A stretch of DNA of 64,000 nt from Certhia americana. Lineage: Eukaryota; Chordata; Aves; Passeriformes; Certhiidae. Within the stretch, counting starts at the first letter, position 1. Each line of letters opens with the position of its first letter. The notes under the pieces were generated by a model. The model was given only the letters and a program-made list of their open reading frames with translations. It made no database searches and had not been told where the DNA came from. The position numbers were made by a program, and so were the translations under genes. The DNA lies in assembly GCA_018697195.1 (NCBI GenBank), contig CM031870.1, positions 8,687,380 through 8,751,379 on the forward strand, written 5' to 3'. This document shows, in pieces, positions 13,986 to 27,900 of this stretch.

Positions 13986-14688
13986 CTTAGCTAAGCATAT
14001 CTCTCAGGCCTTTGTTTTGAATGCACAGCAGGAACTGCAAGTATCAGTGTGAACAAGGATTATTCTCTAAGGAAACCTTGCCAGGAACTGACAACAGTTA
14101 TCGTTCTAAAACAAAAACATGCTCATGTACACCTACAAGACAGAGTGCCTACAACATCAAAATTGTTCCTCACTTACATCCTCTTTATCATGATAAAAGT
14201 CAATGTTTTTCACTGACCTTTTGTCAAATGGAATGATGCATATGTAATAAATTACAGAAATACCCTTTGAGCTTTCATATTGTGAAAAGAAATAGCTAAG
14301 CAAAGGGTACTCATCCACCCATAGGAGAAAAACCAACAAACTTAATAGAAAAACCTTTCTTCTTTTCTTATTGAATTTCAAACAGAGACAGAAAAGTCCT
14401 GCTACATTTTTTAGTCCTGCCAAGGCCAAACAGATTCATAATTTGCAGTTAAGCTATATTTATTTGTGTTTTGTGTCTGTCTCCAATATAAAGAGTGAAA
14501 GATTTGACAATCTATTTCAATCAATGCATTTACTGTTGACTCACAAGGAGGAATTCTGACAATATTTATTTGTGGGACAATAGTTTCAGAATGGTACAGC
14601 TTTGTCCAGCTTATGCTGATAGCAGTTGAACCACAGAATTTTGCTACGGCTTGGAAACAGGTGTGAGTTGCAAACATTTAAACAAAAC

Positions 14689-14721
14689 CTAATAAAAACA
14701 TTGAAAATCTAATAAAAACAT
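14689..14721. repeat. Tandem duplication, 20-bp period
   Basis: 'ctaataaaaacat' occurs twice with starts 20 bases apart (14689 and 14709). Confidence 0.9.
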
Positions 14722-15225
14722 GGGGAAGAGCTGGACACACTTCCAATTTCCATGTTCTGGATGGAATGAGAAAACATTGCATTGTTAATACCCAAAACAA
14801 GCAAAGAAATATGTACAGTATATAAATAAATCGTCTAAAAATCTATAATTAAGATACAGAAGAGAAGACTAAATGATTGCTATATGATTTGTCTGTTATT
14901 ATACTGGAAATGAACTATTTCTGTCTGTAAATATGTAATACAAAGAGAATTTTCCTGAGGTAGTATTGATTAATATTGGAGGTAAATTAAATACAAAGGG
15001 AAAACCACTTAAAGCATATTGAGTTTGAGTAATAATCCATTATGGTAAACAGAAATTATTTACAGTACCACACTGTAAGAAGCAATAGTTTTGACTGAAT
15101 AAATACATTAATAGAAGGACATTTCCTTTGGTCACAGAAGAAGTTCACAGGCGTCATCAGCAGGCTCCCCTTAGGGCATGGACTGTGCCTTTTTCTGCCA
15201 GGCAAATTCTTAGCACATCAGGAAT

Positions 15226-15244
15226 AAAAAAAAAAAAAAAAAAA
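15226..15244 (+). repeat. Poly(A) tract, A19
   Basis: Uninterrupted run of 19 A directly after 'ggaat', so the sequence reads AATAAA followed by A. Could be a retroposon tail or a simple mononucleotide repeat. Confidence 0.9.
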
Positions 15245-18200
15245 GGTTGCATGGAAAACTTGACCTCATGCTTAGCCCTTGTTAATAATGTGCTCAGATT
15301 TTCAGTTTTCAGGGACTGGTAATTTAACCTGTCATAAGTGAAAGTTCCCAGAAAACAGAGCCCTGAGCACCTGCCTGTATTTGACATTAAGGCAGAGAAG
15401 GTTGAGACTTTGACTTCTGTGAGTTCTAGAGCAAAAGATCGAAGGAAGAGTAGCAAAGCTGCTGCCAAGACAGTTTTGCTCCCAACAATAAAAGAAAAAG
15501 TCAGTATACAAATCATATATGTGTGTGTGCCTGGCAGGAGTCCACAAAGCCTTGTTCTTGGAAGACATTCTGAGAATGCTGAAGAGGCATTCTGCAATCT
15601 ATTAAAAATAAAGTATGCAGCGTAATGGGTTATAACTAGAAATATCTGAGAATAGAAGCATCAATTTTATTCTTCCTTCCAGGCCTGTACTTAGTTTTTG
15701 AGATGAACTGCACTGTGAAAGACCAGTGGGTGAAACAGTCCAGCTAATGAGAAAAACATACAGAAGAGGTTGTATTATAAAGGGTTATAAACTGTGCCCT
15801 ACTCAGCCTGGCTTCCGACACATTTTACTTCAGGCAGGTACTGTGTGGCAGACACTCAAAATCCATCCTGGTGTTGTTCTTCTGCCAATATGCACTTGGG
15901 TTCAAAAGCACTGTTAATTAGCATCATTAGTAGTCCCCCATTCATCATTTTGTATCAGCTAATCATGGTTCTTAGAAGAACTTAAATTTGATGTAATGGC
16001 ACTGTAACAAATTATTGAAACCCAACACCCAGTATTTCTGTTTGAGTATCAATTCATCAGGAGGGAAAACATCCAGTTTTGAAAGGTTCCTCACATTCTG
16101 TAAACACATTCCAACTAATCCTGATGAGAGTTAAAGGACTGTAAGACAACAGCTTCTTATTTGTATTGTAGCTAAATAAAGGAAGAAAAATCTCCAAGAC
16201 AATGAAGTCAGTCCTTAGTACATTTCCTCATTTAGGAATGATAATACTGAATGAATACCAGTGAGAGTGGTTATATTCCAGACTAGACACAAGGTTCCTG
16301 TGGCTTAATAAAAGACTGTTGAGTGAAATTTCATTGGATAACAACCACCTCACCTTCAAGGCTTCAGTACAAAAGCAACCCACGTTCATTTGCAAGGGAC
16401 TGAGAGTTAATTTAACAACTCTTTTTTATTCAGTGGCTTTTGTTAAAAGTGTTGTTGATCTCAGTGGCATTATAAAACATAGCTCTGAAAGATAAACTGA
16501 TAAGATGGTCATGTCAGGAAGGTCTAGGAGATGGATGGGGTAAGATGTGCTCATTGGGGTATTAGTTTTCTGTGTGAGGCAGGGCACATTCATCATGAAA
16601 AATGCAAATAAACACAGGCAATGAACTATGCTGAGGAGGGAAAAGGTACATGAATCTAATTCAGCAGCAACACATTTGTAAATTGAGCAGTATCGAGGTA
16701 CCACTACTGAATATGTGCTGAACTACTGAAATTCAGTGTATAAATATTGGCCTTACTCCATTAAAGTAAGTGTTCATATTCAGACAGATCTTAGGAAATG
16801 TTCTAAATGTCTCTGATACTGCCATTCTCAAAAAGTGTCAGTTCCATCAAGAGCAAAGTAAAGCCTGAGCACTGATCAAAACTTCACACTAAATATAGTT
16901 TTCAAAATACCAGATCTACAGTTTTATAACTTTTCCCTCAGCTTACAAGTTATACAATACATGAGTTTGTAATGAAGTAGAGAAAAGAATGAAGAAAAGA
17001 GTAAGAAAATAGAGGCCATAAAAGGAATAACCTACTAGCAGAGAGACTTCAGGAGTGAGTATTTTTAATTCTAGAAAAAAGAAAAGAAACTGTCCAACAA
17101 AGAGTTGATGGAGGCAACTTTCCTTGCTATGTTCACACACCAATATGGAAGACAAAACGTTGAGAGATACTTTCCTAGAGATTTCTATCCTATTGCTGCC
17201 TCCCTGAGACAGCACACACACCTGTATGCAGATATTTTTGAGGGCAATGTAGCACAGCTAGCCATAAACTCAAAAGAGGACATGGCTGAAGTTGCCTCAC
17301 AGCCTAGCAGTCATTCCCAGCACACATCATAGGGAGGGAGAAGACACAGAAGAAGGTCTAACTTAGGCTAGTGTAAAGCAGAAATACACAAAACAAGAAG
17401 AAAAGACTTTTAGAGAAACCTGACAGCAGTACAATTCCCTGGCAGAAGCAACAGCGGGTGTCAGGGCTGCCTCTGGCCCAGCAGAATGAGAGAGGAGGGA
17501 GCACAAAGCAGGAACACACGCTTGGGACACTGGGCTGGCAGAACTGTCCTGGCTGCACTCCATGCAGCACTGCTGGATTGTGCTCCTGTACACACCCAAC
17601 AAAGGATGCCTGTGGTGCCTCTTAGCTCTCAGCAGGGAAGCCCCCACATGCTCACCTTCTCAGCCTAGCAGGACTAATTCATCTTGCTTCCACCACTGGA
17701 CAGGTGAAGGCTTTTCCAGCCTTCTCCTGTCAGCTCAATGTTATTCTTGGCTGTGCAGCATGCCCATGATAATGTACCTGATTATGCCTAATTCCCAGAG
17801 GAACAGGGACTTGTACCTGACTTACTGAAGTTATTTTGATAATTCTTTTCAATAAAGACTGCTTAGAAGAAAATATTTGAATTTTGGCAAACAGTTCGCA
17901 ATTTGGTGGATAATTTTAGGTGAGGGAAGTCTTTTAACAGCCACTGAAATTTGTTTCTCTAAAGCAGTAAGATTCTCTCATTTATTGAGACATATATTCA
18001 CCATTGTTCTTTAAGAGTAGAGGTGTCATTCTGCAAAAGGCTATTAAAATGCAGAAGTAGAACTAGGCCGTCTTTATGCTGCACATCAGGGTATGTGCAG
18101 GGATGTTATTATCACATAAATTACACATAAGAGGTTCCTAAAATAACGCGAGGAGAGAGCAGCAGCTCTCACATTTGTCTTTAAAGTCTGGAGGTTCAAA

Positions 18201-18496
18201 ATAAAATGGGATCATTTTTGAAATGTTAAATAGGAATATAAAGTTCCTGTTGATACAGGACTCCTTGTGTCCTAATTATGGAAAGATTTTCTGTCCTCCT
18301 TTTCCTCCAGTCTCCTATCTACTTGGCACTTCTTTCAAAGGGATATGTACATCATCAATAGAGAAAATCATATAATCTGAAGGCTGAAGTCACTTACACT
18401 TTTGAATGATCCTTAAGATTATTTATAATATTAAAATTAAATGGTAGCTTGTAATATGATATTGATACCCTTTTAAAATTGCAATATAAACTAAAG

Positions 18497-18514
18497 AAAA
18501 AAAAAAAAAAAAAA
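18497..18514 (+). repeat. Poly(A) tract, A18
   Basis: Uninterrupted run of 18 A followed by 'gagagtaag'. No recognisable element precedes it. Confidence 0.9.
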
Positions 18515-20179
18515 GAGAGTAAGTCCCCTCCCCTAGTAAATGCCTGGGTGGTGATTCCAAGGGGGAAAATTGATAAATATTTGTCCCTGTTCCTCAGGAC
18601 AAGTTCTGAAATCCACCATTTTATGTTCATAAATGAAAGTGTATTTTAAAATTCGTTTCTTCATTTTCTATTACTTCTTGTGTCTAGTTCCTAGGTATGA
18701 AACAGACTTATTTTACCTCTTGCTGAAATGTCATCAGTGGCAGCACCAGAAAACATTTGTAAGTAAATGAGTGTTACAGCAGGGAACTGGTGTGTGGTCA
18801 GTTCCCAGCAGGAGCTCTGGGCTGAGCAATTGCACCCCTGGCCTGAAGAGAGCAGGAGCCTCCTGCACAGCCAGGGCTGGGTCTGCTCTGTCGGACAGTG
18901 TCAGGCTCTGGGAACATGAGATGTGAGTCAGACACCTTGCCACAAGGGGCCAGGATAACCACAGTCCAACGCCACAGGGCTGTACGTGATTTACATTAAA
19001 AAACAGGACTTGGACCCTGATCAGCTCTGTATTTACTCAGACAAGACACACCCATTTTGCTTTGCCTGCAGCATTAGATATGAAGATTCACCTCGGGGGC
19101 CAAAAACAAATGAGATGGGCTTAAGTGTCAGAGAGATGTTAGGAATACACCATTCCCACATCAAAGACTTAATTTTCATTCTCTAAAGGAGTTATTTTTC
19201 TGATGTTGTCTTGCCTAATTATTTCCCTTGAAACTCTTACGCATATTTTTGAATAGAACAACATTATGTAAATAGAAAATAATTCAAGTCTAGAAATTAT
19301 TGCAATAACAATGTGGAACACGTCACAACTAAACAGCTAAATGTTAGGAAATTTTTCTACATAAAGGGCCAATCTGAATTACTGTACTTCATATAAATAC
19401 CTGATTAGATAAGGTTTGGTGCTGATTAAAAGACAACCATATATAGGGGTCCAAAATACTACTTTTTTTAAAAAAATATGTATTTTCAGTTATTAGAAGA
19501 AAATATCTGAGGATTCAAAGAATCAAACTGTCCGTTTGGGAAGACAGGACATCACTATTCCTAAAAAAATAAAAGACAGTTTCAAGAAACTAACAAAAAC
19601 ATCAGGAAACAGAGGAGGGATCATACCTAAGAAAAAGGGGGGCAGGTTTGAAGAGCTGTCGGAAAAATTCTATTCTGCTTCTATTTGATGGTCCAGAAGG
19701 ATCCATTTGCTCACTGGGAAAAAGGACTTGGGCCCACCATGTGTCATTATCTTTAGAATTCACCCTATGGATGAAATTCTGTAAAACACTCAAAAACAAG
19801 GTGTGATGCCAAGCCTTAGAACATAACACAATTAAAATAATTTAGTATTCATTCAATTCATGAATTAAGGGACAAGGGAAAAGAAGGGAGAAAGAAAAAG
19901 AAATGGGCATGGTCATGAATAATCACTAATGCAGATTTCTCAGGAATTAATGGAGCTTAACCTGAGCAATTCCCTTTCATGTCAATGTTACAGGCCCTTT
20001 GGATGGGGGAATGCTGTAGATATAAAAAGTCCTGATTTTAATAGGCTTTCAGAAGCTGCTTCTAAAAGGTTGTTGCAAAACTGTCTGAAAACTTCTTTCA
20101 GAGAATAATCCCAAATGATTCTTATTTTTTTAATGGAAGAATGCACTGAATGGAGTTCTGTAGTAGTGATTTATTCTGC

Positions 20180-20720
20180 CTCAAATATTTTCAGTAATGA
20201 GGAGGACAATGAGACAGTGTGCATAAACTTATTACATTTGTGAACACCATCAAGCTGGATGCTGCTTCAAAGATTTTGAAGGACAGAAATGGAATTCAAA
20301 AGATTGTAAAAAGCTGAAACACAGTGAAAACCAAGGTGCATTCATATTAAATGTATTTAAGAACAATCATTGTGCAGAGCAGCGTGACATAAAAGGATAT
20401 CTGGGCTTTAGGGGATTGAAGACCAAAATGGATCAACAAAACTGTTGATGCCAGAGAATAAATTGTATATTAGGGGGCATAATTAAGTAGACATCCTGCA
20501 AGATTTAAGACATGTGAGAAGAAAAGAAATGCCGAACATCAAGAAAGATATGTTCAGAAAGGCTGGATTTCTATAACCTCGAATCATTCTATGTGAGAAG
20601 TATTAAAATACTCATTCTATGGTGCTGATACTTCAAAATACAAAGAATGTTGCAGCACAAAGAATAGCCATCATCGTTTGAAAGGCCAGTTATTTGTATT
20701 TCCTGTAAGTCTGTGCAACA
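20180..20720 (+). mobile_element. Old, degenerate CR1-like LINE fragment
   Basis: The text 'gaacaccatcaagctggatg' followed by 'ttgaaggacagaaatggaat' resembles the sense CR1 segment that reads roughly 'gatgacaccaagctgggtgg ... gacctggacaagctgg'. The later 'aaagaatgttgcagcacaaa' resembles 'gagggtgcagagaagagcca'. Frames are broken and many positions differ, so this would be an old copy. Edges are approximate and identity is less certain than for the other CR1 copies. Confidence 0.45.
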
Positions 20721-22652
20721 GGAGAACATGCTATCTACTTCATAAGCAATAAATTGTGTTCTCTACTGATTTAAAAAATAACAGATTATAACTATTTACC
20801 TGAGAACAGAACTCTAATTCTTTCCTGGCCTTCTGTCCTTTTTTCTCTGAGGTTTTGGTTGCTTAACACAGGCTAACAACCTGATGTTAAGAAGACTGCA
20901 CATGTGGGTTGGGAGAGATCCATACCAGGATGTTAATAGCTTCAGTGTAGTCCCTGATAGAATTTCCTCTTTAGAGACATTCTAAAAGAATAAATTAGAT
21001 TATGCCAGAAAGAAAAAAGCACACTCATCTCCATTCATGGGCCAGGTATATCAGGACAGAAGATGCCACTGAGAAGTGCTTCAGGTGAGATGAACATTGA
21101 AGCAAAATATTTCTTAAGACTCACATTAAGCAGAGGATTCACTAGACAAATTGTCCTTCACCTTTGTTGGCTGAATGGAAACAACAATGAGCAACTTCCT
21201 GTTATTTTAACACTTCCTTAAATCTTACTCTTAATTGCTCTTGCTCTCTGATGATGTGAGAATCCTACGGGGAATTTGCTACCCAAAAGCAGTCCTTTGC
21301 CTCCTAACTTACTGCTTAGACAAAATTGTAAATAAAAAAGGCCTGAAGGTGGCTTCTAAAATTTTATACTCTCTGGTCTTTTCCTTCTAAACTGTTACTA
21401 CATAGTATATAGATAGGTAATAGAAAAATTAATGGGATGCCTAAAGCAAGGAAATTTTAATGTATTCTAACAATTACAGTTAAAGAAAACAATAAACAAG
21501 GCAAACAAATATTTAGAATAACATTATAATGACAGGCATATTCCCATTATGAAAAAGAATATTAATTGCCATAAAGAAAGTAATTTCATTGAAAGACAAA
21601 CCCATCAGAAGAACAGACCTGAGCTGGCAGATACATCTTAGCAGAATCTTTATTTCTGGGGAAAGGTACAGGAGTGTTTGATTTGTAAAACAACTGCTAC
21701 CTTATGGGAAATTATAAAGAATATTCTTCTTGGAAAAAAAAAATCTGTTGTGAAAGTCAAATTTGCTGAATTTATCTTCTCTTAATTTGCCTAGATAAGG
21801 ATATTTGCAGTGCTCAAAATGTTTCTAACTGGTGGGTTTAATTAATTTCTCAACTCCGCTACTTGAGGCAAAAGAAGATGAAAAAACCAGGAAACATGGG
21901 CAGAAGTGAGAACACAGCACTGCTCCCTGCCCTCCCACAACTCAAGCACTGGAAATTGATACGAAATCAGGGTTCTGATAGCTTCAGAGTTCATCTTCTT
22001 ATTGCCTCCATAGGGGTTATAATCTCTGCTTGTGAAGACATAATGGGTAACTGTAGAGAAGATTACAATGGTACAAATCCTATCAGAGGATTATAATTCT
22101 GTCAGGTTGTGAGTAATTATGATGGGAAAACAAACCTCCAGAGGACATAAAAATAACCTTCATAAAAGGAGATGCAGTACCACATAATAAAAGCCTACAT
22201 GGAAAACCAATCTCAGACTATAGCTCTTTTGCAAAGCAAGTGCCCAGAAAATATTACAAGTATATGAGTGTGATAGTACAGCATGGAGACCAGGGGAAAG
22301 GAAAAGAATAAGAGAGAGGCTTCCAGCCAGTTTAGTTACAAAGCCAGTTATATTCCACTCCTACCATCCCCGGATGGCAGTAAAGCAGCCAACTGATTTC
22401 ACAGAACTCTACTACTACACACTTGGAGCTTAACCAGAAACAGGGAGTCCAAGCCTGAAACATGAAATCCCTGTGACCACAGCAAATGCTCCACCTCACA
22501 GCATCACAGACTTCATCTAAAAGACAGTGGAGAAGCTTCAGTCTACAGGTCTTGTGGTCTTGATTTTAACTGATATGCAAAGCTGCAGTTGCCTCTTTCC
22601 CCATTTGCAACCTGTCACAAAGAATTCAGAAGAACTCTTAGGCATAAGATTC

Positions 22653-22675
22653 ATATATATATATATATATATATA
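22653..22675. repeat. (AT)n dinucleotide microsatellite
   Basis: About 11 uninterrupted AT units. Likely polymorphic in length. Confidence 0.95.
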
Positions 22676-23990
22676 AATTTCCATAAAGTGATAGCAGCAC
22701 ATCTAATAAGAAAAAGGCCCATTTACAGGAACACTCAGTGTTCTTCCCTGGCTGGACACAGATAACAGTAGTGCCTCACACTTTTTTGGCCACACTGCTA
22801 TTGATCTTCCTTCTTTTATTTTGCAAATCCACTCCCATTCATTCACCTGAGCATTTTATCATTATGAAAAGAAATACAATCTCTGACTTTCACATAGATA
22901 AATGCCTGAAGGATGTAGATAGAAAATTAAAGGGGTGGAGGGGGGAGGATTTTTATTGCAAACTTTGTGCTGTCCTCATCATCACTTCAGAAAAAAGTAG
23001 TCTTAAGGAAGAGTCCATCTGGTTTTGAGTGTGTGTGAGTAGTATAGCCTTCATCTGACAGCAGCAGAGAATTCCACAGCATTGGCAGGAAACTTGGTCA
23101 TTTTGACATTTAGAAACAGACATAGGGCATTGTTTATACAATAGCAGCTCTGTCACTACACAGCTCACCTATACATCTCTGCAGTTCATCTCTCCTGCCA
23201 GAGGAAAATCAGCTCCTCCTAAAATGAGCACCTAAAGCAGAGCATCATGGACTTTATGATCTGGCTCCCTGACCTTCTTCCCTATGTCCAGATGTAAGGT
23301 ATTGTCTCTGAACATCAGCTCATGAGTGTCCCTACCATAATTCTTCCTCGTGAAGACTGCAACCACAGTAACCTTGTTCATGGTTGTCTCAGCTGAGACA
23401 AGAGGTACCGTGCTCTCCTTTGGTGTCAGCCAGCACTGTGCTCCCTGCTGGTGCACGGCCACTCGCAGCAGGGATGGGTGTCTTTAACCTGCCTGTGCTC
23501 TGTGCTGCTCTGAGCTCCCTCTGGCCATAGCACCATGGGGCCAGAGGGAGTTCAGTACCTCCACTTTGACAGTGTAACTGGAGGTGTTCCTGCATCTCCT
23601 GCACAGAGGACAAAAGCTCATCCTCAGAGATCCACAGAGGTTATCCGTGTGTGAAAGACCACACAACCTTTAGCTTGGGAGACAGCAGCAGATACAGAGG
23701 TAAATTGTGCAGGAAGTGAATAGAAAGCATAAAGCATCAGATGTCAATGTGCTGAGAGACTCCTGCACTCAGTGGCACCAGAGAATCGCAACATGATGGA
23801 CGGTCCTACAGTGACTTGCTAAGACAGGGAGAGGCACAAGTCAGTATGTTTGGTGACATGCATTTACACTGTAGAATATCACTTCCATTTACAGAAACTT
23901 TTTTTTTTTTCTGTGTGAAATGCCATCCCAATCATCTCAGATCTTTTCTGTGATTGTGATTAGATGGGTAGGTTCTATGTGTTACAAGAA

Positions 23991-24018
23991 TTTTGTGATA
24001 GGGTTTTTGTGATAGGGT
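23991..24018. repeat. Two perfect 14-bp tandem copies
   Basis: 'ttttgtgatagggt' occurs twice back to back with no mismatch, probably from replication slippage. Confidence 0.95.
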
Positions 24019-24945
24019 ACAGAGACAGAACAGATCACTGAGTAGCATAAATTGACATGAAAAAGATGCATTGTCTCAGAGCTATCACCTTCAGGGGCAA
24101 GTCAACCACTCACATGACTTGTGCATCCTGATGAGAAAACAAAAACATCTGCAGATCTTGAGAGACAAAAATATACAGGGAGGACTTACAACAGCATTAT
24201 ATACAGAACAACACAGCTCTGTGGATTACAGAGGGTAGAATCTCATCCCAGAATTTGAATTGCTAGGCCACAAGTGTTGAGAAAAGGCAGCAGTAATGAT
24301 CAAAGATTGGAAAGATTGAAAGCAGTGAAATTATTATTTCAGAGAAGAGACATATTTGAAAAGTGATAAAAAAGCATTAAAAATAATGAATGATTAAGAA
24401 GTTGTATTGCAAGCATCTGTTTTTGCAAAAAACCAAAATTACTTAAATTGCAAGACAGAGAAGATAAGATGAAAGGAATACTTTTCAGTTTAGATCTTGT
24501 ATTAGCCTGTGGAAAATGTTGCAGCAGAATGCCATTAATTTGTTTAAAGCTGATATACCATTTTTCAACTATGGAATAAGGCCATGGATATTTGTAACAG
24601 CAAATACAAACACAAATACAAAATACAAAAAGGGTTCAAGTTTATAAGTTTTGGGCATAACCTGTTTTGCTCTTTCTGGGATTAACCCTTAGAGTAAAGG
24701 ACAAGCAGATACCTCTCAGAGACTGTTTTGGATATCAGCACCACTGGGGCTCCTGCAGCCTCCTGTAACACATTTAGTGTGGACAATGTGGCTGTTCAGC
24801 TGCAGGGACCACACATGTCATGGGTGTCTGTATGTGAACGAACAGGGCACTGTCTCATGGGCATGGCACCCTAGTTTTGCTGCACCATGTTCTGCAGAAC
24901 AAACCCTTATATGGGCTGGGTGTGAATAAGAAAATCCTTTAAAAT

Positions 24946-24983
24946 ACAGTATTTAATGGAAATCTACAGTATTTAATGGAAAG
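24946..24983. repeat. 20-bp tandem duplication
   Basis: 'acagtatttaatggaaatct' is followed at once by the same sequence through its first 17 bases. Confidence 0.95.
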
Positions 24984-27900
24984 AAGGGGTAAAGAATGTT
25001 AAAAACAATGACAGTGGCATCGCAGTACCTACAAAGACACAAAGTACTGAAGTTATAAAGGTGTAAGAAAACGCACAAACACAAAACCTCTGTGAGGGTC
25101 AGTTCAATTGCAATGGGATAACCTATGAGAGGGAAGAGAAAATATATAGGGCAAAGGCTGGAGTGTCATTCCAACAGTGAGTCCTGAATGGACAACAGTC
25201 TTATTATCCAGGAAGAAACTGAAAGGAATTACTTTACAGCCATACTCAAGTTTTTGAAATCCTACAGTCTTCATCATATGTGGGATTTTTCAGAAACAGC
25301 ATCTGCAGCTTCTCTTGGTGAAGCTTGTATGAACACGAGTATGGATTCACAGTGCTGGATGAGCTGGTCTTATAATTAAATATATTAGGCTCAAGAACAA
25401 AGAGAAAAATATGCTTTTTGTGTCAGTGTAGTTACGAATGGCAGAGGAGCAATTTCATACTGATATTCTCTAATCACTCAGCTCTCTCCTGTTTTCATAA
25501 CTGTTATTTTCAATTTTAGTTATTTCAGGGCATATCTTTTTCTCCTGAGTATCTGAAAATGCTCAGCTATTATTATATTTTCTCTGAATTCTCTCTTTTT
25601 TCATCTTTGACTTCCCAGACTTTTTTTGTCTGTCTTGTTCTCATTTCTTTTATATGTGTGTCTGCAGGTAGCTTTTATAGCAAAATCTCATTCTACTTTC
25701 CTGTCCTCCCCCCACCCTCTCGTGTTTTCTTACTGCATTGCCTTTCTCATTTGTGCTTTTCTTGATGCTTGTAACCAATCATTTCCTAATGGACTCCATT
25801 CTGTGCCAATGGAGTTTGTTCATTTTCCCTGTCCTCAAGCACTGAATCATTGACTTCATTGTACAGAAAAGAACGAATCCCAAGGCCACTCTGCAGAGCA
25901 AGTTTTTCTTTCTCCTGGCTGAAGAGGAGGAGGGAAGTGGCTGAACTCAAGGGACGCTCATGGCAGACTCTTGGTTCTGAAGCAGTGAACAAGCTCATTA
26001 TTGCTGCAGCCTCCTCACAGCCGTTCCTCTAACCCTTAGTCTGCCATAGCTCTGGCAGCTTCTTGACAAGAAGAATCAAAACTAATCAAACTAGGTGAAT
26101 ACAGAGTGTATCCTACAGAAAATGCAGAAATCAAGCCACTTAGCTCTGAGGCTTTTGCTTTCTTTTACCCGACCCGTACATGGGATTATGATTGGTTTTA
26201 TGTTGAGTTCTTTATATTTAATACTTGCTGACATGCCCATTGCTTGGTTCCTGAATGAAGTGCATAGATCAGATATAGCACCATCTTAATTGGCCAGAGT
26301 GCAGAATAATTAAAATGACCAATAACATTATTGCCACATGATTCACACTAAACTAACTCAAAACCTCAGTAAGAGAGTGGTGCCAAAAAGCAGTTTCACT
26401 TGAAAAATTTAGTAAACAGTTAACTGTAGTATCTTCAGTTATTGAGGTATAGGTCAAGGTAGTAAAGAGATAAGGTAATGATCAATATTTGTCAACTTCT
26501 AGGAGTGTGACCAGAAGGCAATGCTTCAGCTATTCCCAAAGGCTTACTGTTGGTGGCTGGGATATAAACCCCCATTTCTCTAGCTATAAACTGGTTTTGG
26601 TGCAGCTTCCTTCCAGTTATTTTCTTATCCATGTCTCCCAGCATCTTTTCTATACCTAGAGACCTTAAGTGAATTACAGTCAAAAACACCCCAGCATAAA
26701 AAGAACCTTTTCATTTTTTCTTCTTTTGTTTCTCATTTTCTGCCCTTCAGACATCTAGCTTGTGTGTGGTGAGCTCCAGCATATTTCAAACTATTCCTTT
26801 TGGGCTGATAGCAGGAAGACAGAGAGAAAACCACAAACACTTCATCCACAATAGCCCCTCAAAGTCTCAGAAGGTTAGGGAGCAGGCTGGTATTGAATTT
26901 CCTCTCGTCAGCAGAAAATAAGATAGGTTGGGAATATTGCAGGCTTTTTACAGTATCACCATTGCTAATCATGTCTGATTATTCATGCTAGAAGCTGTGA
27001 CACAAACAGTTTTTTGAACATCTTTGTGATGTTCATACTCTCTCCTTTTTAAAAATAAATACATAACTTGGCAGGGGAACAGTGCAACTGGTTGTATGGA
27101 ATACTGTGGTGGACAGCACCAGTGTCACATTGCCAAAAATAGTCTATGAGCACAGCCACAGCTTCTGGGTTAAAGTTGTCCCCATTCAGTGAAGTAGCTA
27201 TTTGCAAATACCAATGACAGAATATTTTGTTTGTAAGTATAAAGGGTTTCACTTGGCACAAGAGGTTACTGGTAAAGCTGGTAGGAATTTTCCTGGTTAA
27301 ACAAACTTTCTTTGAATTGAAATCAATCTCTTGTATCAAAAAATATTTTGAATAATCCAAATTATTATTATTTCCTTCCTGAAATGAAACTCTTACTATT
27401 TTTTCCAACTTCAGGAAAAAAATATTAAAAATCTCAAATTTCATGTGAACATCTTTTGAAGTAGTTGTTGACAAATATCTTATTTCCTGGGAGAATGCCT
27501 ATTCAGTATTGCCGAGACTGAAGGAGTGTTAAGTATAAGATGATGCTACCAAGGCCAGTCCCTTTTCTAGTTATAAATGTGGATTGCCCCAAGGTAGGAC
27601 ATTGCTGCTCAAAACCTCCCAGTTGCTCACAGCTTTCGGGGCTTCTGCAGTAGTTAGACTGACACTGCCCATTGCCCAGACTACTGCAGAATTTACATTG
27701 CACCATTGCTGCTTCAGTTACGATCATTTCTTAAGTAGCTTCCAAGTACAGGTGAATTTACTCACCCACACTGTCATGTTAACTACATGGGTAGATAATG
27801 ACACAAGTGTCCTGTTTACTCACTTATTTCTAGAAAATCAAAGGTAAAGAATCATATCACACACTTTTCTGAGATTGTGAACACATGCAACATTCACCAG

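Larger units (their letters stand above)
13986..20179. other. Upstream SHISA9 intron, part 2
   Basis: No gene recognised. Contents include a 20-bp-period duplication at 14689-14721, an A19 run at 15226-15244 at the end of a possible ancient retroposon, an A18 run at 18497-18514, and a GC-richer patch at 17440-17660. Open frames on both strands near 15157-15625 and 17358-17828 overlap each other and lack motifs. Confidence 0.5.

Noticed and set aside
13649..13990. 113-codon + strand frame
   Set aside because: Lies inside an antisense CR1 fragment.
15157..15625. Overlapping frames on both strands (up to 146 codons)
   Set aside because: Mutually overlapping frames with no motif; one includes the poly(A) run read as phenylalanine on the minus strand.
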